Assembly (NCBI GenBank): GCA_963576735.1
Contig: OY755175.1
Location: 15,578,401 to 15,642,400 of the forward strand
Reading direction: 5' to 3'
DNA from: Bedellia somnulentella
Lineage: Eukaryota > Arthropoda > Insecta > Lepidoptera > Bedelliidae
DNA length: 64,000 nucleotides
The notes under the pieces are model-generated. The model was not told the DNA's origin. It saw only the letters and a list, made by a program, of their open reading frames with translations, and did no database searches. How positions within the stretch are numbered: the stretch's first letter is position 1; every line of letters begins with the position of its first letter. Of this stretch, positions 57,740 through 64,000 are shown in pieces. Both the position numbers and the translations under genes were made by a program.

Positions 57740-59061
57740 GTGAGCGATATATGTTTGTATGAAAAGTGGAGGTTTGCATGATATGGGTGCCACCTCCGAA
57801 ATGTTTGAGTTGGGGGTGATTTGGCGGGTAACGTTTTCAGGAGATGCAGAGAACGCAACAAAGACGTTTTTTATTTACTTCTTATTCTTCTTACTATTGG
57901 ACTTGGGTGGCTAAGATTTGTTAGTTCCGAAGTTCTTTGTACCCTTGTTTGGGATTTATAGGTGTGAGTTTAGGTAGGTAGTTGGGAGCTTATGTTACGC
58001 TCATCGTAACCAAATTTGCTTCTTGCCGCTAACATTTATTTATTTCCTAAAATTCTTATGACCCAATGTATGGAAATTCAAAATGTTGAAGTGTATACAA
58101 ATATTGAAGCACTGTATGTTGTACATAAAATTACGACTACATAATTATGAAAATCTATTATAAAAGGCTTCAGATTCAATTAGTATGTTACTTTTCGCAT
58201 CAAAACTACGAGGAATAATACGCATTAATCCATCAAAATTTAATTGTTCGCCCACTTTGTACGTTAAGCCGCCTTTGAGTCTAGCCACGGCTAGCTGATT
58301 CATTCAAATACTAAACAGCGGTGGATAGGTTCGGTTTGGAAGCAAAATTATGATTTATTTCTCTGCTATTAGTCTCAGGTTAGGTTTCTGGGGCGCATGA
58401 AAATTAAACCTTATAATTAGTTAGATTTATGAGGAAAATACCATCCAAAAAAGGGTCCTGGTTTTATCAAAGTTATTTTTGTCCTCCAAATAGGATTTGA
58501 TGTTTAAAGGATTGATTGACGCGTTAATTTTCGTCAACAAGATTGATTTCATTTATATTCTGATTAAAATATCAAGTTGAAAGGCATTTCAAGCCCACGA
58601 ACTTTCCAGGGGCATGATTTTTACAGCTCCCGTTCTTTACTTTAGCTCGTGATTAATTAATTCTGTCATCTCACTTGGAAGATGTACTGTTAAATTGCTG
58701 TATTTTATGCCTTTACATTTTTTACATTGTGTATTATTTGTCTACGAAAAAAAATACCTACACTTTTAAAAGCTCGTTTGCATGTCAAACCAAAATGAAA
58801 TATGGACTCTACCCGCTTTGCAAGGTGTTACATTTGCATAATACTGAATTAAAATAAAATCACTTTTTCGCTCTAGCAATAAATACGAATTTGTTTTGTA
58901 CAAAAATTAGAACGTTTACTTGGATAGTATTTTAAACATCTATGCTATTGTATTATTATAAAGCCAATTCATAAAATGAGTAATAAAACTAATTCTCCTG
59001 TCATGTAATGATATAGGAAGATATTTTTGCGTAGTAGGATTTCAAAAGTACATAAATATAT
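57740..59061. other. USP intron downstream of the common exon
   Basis: Holds a worn family A 3' piece at about 57,895-57,985 (ggtggctaagatttgttagt). Otherwise unique. Confidence 0.45.
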
Positions 59062-59230
59062 ATATGTTCACGCCATAAGTTCCCGGTGGGGTAGACAGAG
59101 ACTATCGATTGCCACTTCGCATGATTCTGGCAAACTTCTCGAGCGTTGGCTTTGTTATTATTCATCAATATTTCATACATGTCCTTTTATTCTTCGTACT
59201 TCAGACACCCTGCCTTTTTGAGCACATTCT
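59062..59230 (-). repeat. Repeat family C copy
   Basis: ttcacgccataagttcccgg, ggggtagacagagactatcg, and the distal acaccctgcctttttgagca block. With the 28.0 and 57.1 kb copies it shows family C is at least 160 bp. Confidence 0.65.
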
Positions 59231-60827
59231 CTATTTTTAACACATTCTAAAGAAGAAGAATAACAACATGTGAAAGTGAGGAGTTTCTTGTTGCTTCTTG
59301 TGTTTAAAAACACCTTTCCCAAGCAACGCTAGTCATTTAAAATTAAGTTTTTAGCGTTTAATAAATGTTAGTAATTAACTTTATTTTGGAATTAACTTAA
59401 GATCGTATTTTTTTGTTTATTTGATTTTATACAATGCATGAGAGAAGATTTGTATTTCATTTCGTAATATTTAGTCAGGTATTCAAATCACATTACATCA
59501 ATGCTATACTTTTTATTTTCGCAAAGGCAATAAACTAAAGAAGACAGAACACACACTATTAAGTTGAAGATATCGACTTGGATTCTGACTTGCACTCTCT
59601 TTGAATTATTTCCATCACTGTATATTTCATTCCTTAATACAATTATTGTAATATCAAGTACGATATTGTTCGAGCCTGAAAATGGAATTAAATTTAGCGC
59701 CAATATGGCAGCTACGAACAGCCATATTGATTTTAGAACTTCTTTTGACATTGGTTTAGCTAATTCAATTTTACGGTAATATAATCCTTTAGATATTTAT
59801 ATGAAGAATTATATTAAACGTGACTTTTTTTTATTCCAAGGTACCTTATTTTGAGTATATTTTTTTCTAGTTATTGTTTAAACAACTGCATTGTGTTTAT
59901 AATATATTTACAATTTTTAATTTTTTTAAAGATATCTGTCTCTAACAAAATTAATTGAGAAGTACCTACTCGTAGAACTTTGTTGGGTATATTTTACTTT
60001 TTGTATAAAACTACTAATTTGGCTACCAAAAGTAATGATTAAATGCTAAATTTGTTTTGGAAGTAAGTATTTTTCTGGAGCTAAATTAAGGCACCTTCGA
60101 ATATTTGTCAAATTTTTCATTTGAAACCATGGAACTTTCGAAACTTAAGACATAAAACGAAGTTCGACACAGTCGGCATACTTTTTGTTTATTTATCTCT
60201 ATTTTTCTCAAACATATATCGCCATATTAAATCCTAATTCCCGACATGCTCGAAAAGCATTTGCAAGATTAAGCCCACTATTCAGCGTCCTTTCAGGCAA
60301 TAACTGATTGAATGTTTGAACCTTTCTGCTTTTTTAAATCGAAAATTATCGAGATGTTATTAAATCCTCTTTCAACATATTTCCCAATATGGCGCACCTC
60401 ACCTCACCTCTTAGGCAGGATATCCTAGATTAAGAAAGTGAAACCGCTACTGATCCCAGCTTTATTATTAACTTTAGTATTACAACAGAACGAAAGCAGC
60501 CGAAGCAACAGTCTGTTTCTTTTATATTTGAGTTTAAAAAAACGACCTTGAAACAAGTTTTTTTAAAAAGTCATACTGAGAAAGTTCTCAATGACTGAAT
60601 CGTGATGATGTAATGAAGTCTTATACTTCAGTATAAGAAATATAGAGAAGAGATACTGAGCCTGGAAAATATTAACTTATGTATCAATGTAAGTAATTTT
60701 TTATTTTCTTCTTTAATTATAATTTATCTTTGTACAACTTGAGTTGTGAGCATTATGTCTTTTTTCTTCTCACTGTTCATGTATTATTACTGTTTTTTAT
60801 GTGTAAAGAGTCATTTTTTTTATTTAC
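59231..60827. other. USP intron sequence
   Basis: AT-rich, no repeat family or exon recognised. Confidence 0.5.
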
Positions 60828-61032
60828 CTACATACATATACTTACGGCTATAAATCCTTTAAAGGGGTAGCCAGAGCTAGGGAATAAGAAATTGATAGAT
60901 TGACAAGAAATGATTATAAAACAAGGGTTTTTTGGTGATAGGTCTCTACCCGTATCTCCCACCTTAGCCGCCTTTTACGAACACCCACGGGAAAAAATGG
61001 GGTAATGCTGTACTAAGCCGACACTACACAGC
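60828..61032 (-). repeat. Repeat family A copy
   Basis: Reversed, from catacatatacttacggc to taagccgacactacacagc, with small deletions. Confidence 0.7.
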
Positions 61033-62448
61033 GAAAAACATATAAAATAAAATAAATACCAAAATGTGTTTCTGCATGTCAGTAGTCTAATAAAGACAGA
61101 TGTGGTTCGCAAGCTGATGATGGATGGGCATGTCAGCAATATTTATAAATGTGAGCACTCTTTTTGCGCCTCCATTGTGATTCAAATGAATGATGCCATG
61201 GGTCGGTAATTCGCTTAGATCCGTGCGCTGTTCGAGTTTTATTAGTGCTCTAATGTATCATGGTGCTCTGCTGTTTTTATTTTTTTATGTGGTGGAAATG
61301 AGAACCTACTCGCTTCTTGAATTAAAAGTGGGAATCTAACTTATTATAATTTTGGCGTATGGAATGGGTTGTGTTCTTTTGTATTGTGGTAGTCTGGTGG
61401 CGGGTAGATCATTAAAAAATGTGCCTGGGATGTTACTACCGGTCAAATTATTGCAATACTGGTGAAATTTTACGAAACATTCAGATAGAGCATTTACCAA
61501 AATAATAACGCTATTAAAGATGTGCAAATAAGCTAATGTTTGAGGTAAGTTTTGCGCCTGAAGAGAAGACAGGAATACAATATTTATGAAGTACAAAAGT
61601 TGGCACTGATGTTTAATCACTTCGTGTTAAAGATATAATTTATTATCAGTGACATTATTAAAACAGGAGAGTCATTAGCGGTGTCGCCCGTGGAAGTAGA
61701 TTTTGAACTTCTAGTAAGAATTTTTTATCAAAACAATATAAAACTGATACTTTAAGGATGGATTACATGGCTAATGATAAATATTATTTTTTTAGATTTT
61801 TTTTATTTATATAAATTAGAATATTTTATTTATTTTAGAAATGTTTTCATGTTTTTTCCAGTCCAAAGTGATTCCGTTATCTTATCAAATAAGATCAAAA
61901 TACACTTTGACGAATACCTATCAGCATGAATTTGCAAATAGCGAAATTTATTCCATAATTTACCAGATTGACACGAAAGGACGTAATGGAAGTTATTTAT
62001 AAGAAAATTCAAGTAGATAATTGAAAAACCCGTTCGAGATAAGTTACTGCCTAATACATATTAAAATGACAATTACGTACTCATAATGATTCAGAGAATT
62101 ATACAAAGCGATAGGTGAAAGTAATCCCTCACTATCAGCAATTTCGAACATAAGAATTTAGGCCAAGTGATAACTAGCAAGGGCAGAGTGACAGGTTGCG
62201 ACCTCCATCCCCGAAGTATCATTCTTAGGCCATCACCACACAGGCGCATTTTCAGACATTGCTTGAAGTAATTCAGTAGTGTTATTATAGGCAGATACTA
62301 CTACCTACTTTGGAATAGCATTTAATCGTCTAACAGATTTCGGAGAGCCAGCAGCGGATCAAAAATGACTTTTTAATTTCCTGTCAGCAAGCAAAAGATT
62401 TTTTGCCAAGACTTATATTTCGTTCATTTCAGTCGCAGCCAAATGAAA
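61033..62448. other. USP intron sequence
   Basis: No feature recognised. Confidence 0.5.
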
Positions 62449-62688
62449 CATACATATACTCACGGCTATATTTCCCTAAGAGGGGTAACCAGAGCTAAGG
62501 AATTATAAATTCCTCAGCCACTTTTGGAAGTTGAGTGGGGGAAAGATGGTAAGAATAAAGGTTTTTGGTGAGGAGTCTCCAACCGCATCGCCCAAAAATC
62601 CAATAAAAAGCCCCAATACCCTTAATTGCCTCTTACGACACCCGTGGGTAGAAAGGGGTAGCGACATTCTAAGCCGGCACTACACGGC
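62449..62688 (-). repeat. Repeat family A, full length
   Basis: Reversed; very close to the copy at 8245-8863 (same cattctaagccggcactaca head and cccaaaaatccaataaaaag block), so these two belong to one young subfamily. Confidence 0.8.
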
Positions 62689-64000
62689 AAATGAAACTAA
62701 AAGAAAATAAAACTTGTGTTTTGTGATGATTGATTCCTTCTACGACATGCGTGAGAAGTATTGGCTTGGATGAAGAAGCATTGGTTTAAACTTCTAATAA
62801 AGCCCGATTTTAACGTTAAAAATTTCCATTCAGTCGATTTATTTCTTTCGGTTATATTTTTCAGGCCTCTGTGTTCATTTGACGGCGTTGTAGTTCAATA
62901 TTTTCCTTCCTGTTCCCATTTGTTCCCCCTGGGAATTCCAGGAAACAAAACACCATTTGTAACTCACTATGGAAACAAATCCTTTGCATTGCATATTATG
63001 TCGAATATAAATTCATCCTTCTTCATTCTCTCGAATAACAAATCCATTCTTGGAGAGTCTGGTAAATAACGTTAGTTTTCTTTAATATTCTAAGTAAAAT
63101 CAAAATTAAGAAAGTTCTAAAATCACTTAGAAGTTTAATCTGATTACAAAATAAACCGTCAATAACAAGACAAAGACTAGGACTCTGAAACTCTGGATAC
63201 AACTTAATAGATTATTTTTTCACTTTTGCATTATTAATATATGTATGTATAAGACATTAAATAAAGTATATCGTATAACAAAAAGAAACTACATGACGGT
63301 CAACTTGTCATGAAAACTTAATACTATACAAAAACGGTCTTCTTCTATGACGTATCTTTATCCACCCTTGCAAAAGATTGAACCAAATATAAAATATTTT
63401 AACAAGTTCGTCATATGTCTTGATAAACAGGCCAGGATGTCGCAACTAAAGTGATTTTAAATGTTTAAACGTGCACAACTTTTTGTAACCATTTTTTTTT
63501 ATTTATGCTGTACAAGTAACTTTAATTTGGAACAATCTTTATACATATTATTGCTTGGTTTTGCTTGCAGCTTCACTCATTCGTCGGATTTAATAGCATA
63601 ATAATTTAATATTCATAAAACGTTAAAAGTGATAAATATTTAAAAGTACTAGTATAACATCATCTTTTTTGCCTTGATTTGAAACGAACGGTTTTCATAT
63701 AAACGTTAGTAGGTAGGTAATGGATGAAATAATATTGTAGAACTAAAGTTGTTTTGTTTGTTATTTTTGTTACGGAATATCAGATGTAATGAACAACAAC
63801 CTCAAATAAAACGCTCTCAAAAAACTGTTCCTTATCTTCCCATAGCTAATCATTACCTCCTTTAAGTTAAATTTTAATATAAATTCCTCCATTTAGATTA
63901 TATTTGTACTATAGTTGTTTGATATTGTATCACTCATAAATGTTAAGTCTGACCGGCAGACACAAATAAACCGTCAAAAAACGCCATTCGTGCCACCGCG
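62689..64000. other. USP intron, right edge
   Basis: AT-rich, no exon or repeat recognised. A 102-codon plus-strand frame at 62,761 has no recognisable domain. Confidence 0.45.

Noticed and set aside
62761..63069. 102-codon plus-strand ORF near the right edge
   Set aside because: No domain and no fit to the next USP exon, which should start by completing Ser and reading CEGCKG.

Overview
The window is nuclear DNA of an insect, most likely a moth or butterfly. Genes are split by AT-rich introns packed with short dispersed repeats. The ultraspiracle exons carry an N-terminal sequence I associate with Lepidoptera. I cannot name the species from the sequence.

Layout. (1) 1-20.65 kb, minus strand: the 5' two-thirds or so of the FIP200/RB1CC1 (fly Atg17) autophagy scaffold gene. 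Fifteen coding exons can be placed with consistent splice sites and phases, giving 1006 codons before the gene leaves the left edge. Its introns hold many SINE-like copies, a large foldback element with nested insertions, and tRNA-like repeat heads. (2) 20.65-29.2 kb: spacer with fragments of three non-LTR retrotransposons (a jockey-like 3' end, an endonuclease-bearing LOA/R1-like copy, and a third LINE 3' end). (3) 29.2-30.7 kb, minus strand: a complete, intronless glucose-6-phosphate dehydrogenase gene. (4) 31.2-36.56 kb, plus strand: a full-length jockey-clade element with two intact ORFs, a poly(A) tail, an 11-bp target duplication, a DPE-like downstream promoter motif and a folded 3' end. 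(5) 37.4 kb to beyond 64 kb, plus strand: the 5' part of ultraspiracle (USP/RXR). Two alternative first coding exons (37.40 and 50.73 kb) both splice in phase 1 to a common exon at 57.54 kb that ends inside the DNA-binding domain. The rest of the receptor lies off the right edge.

The USP introns carry a mariner copy with both terminal repeats, a Helitron-type helicase fragment behind a 122-bp tandem repeat, several MITEs, and a 239-bp direct duplication that copies the end of USP exon 1b with its splice donor. A palindromic MITE ends 64 bp before the exon 1b start codon. No new multi-gene system is visible. The most notable observations are the two USP starts and the repeats around them, the apparently young jockey insertion between G6PD and USP, and the nested repeat stack at 8.1-9.9 kb. 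G6PD and USP are divergent; without the jockey element their start codons would be only about 1.3 kb apart.
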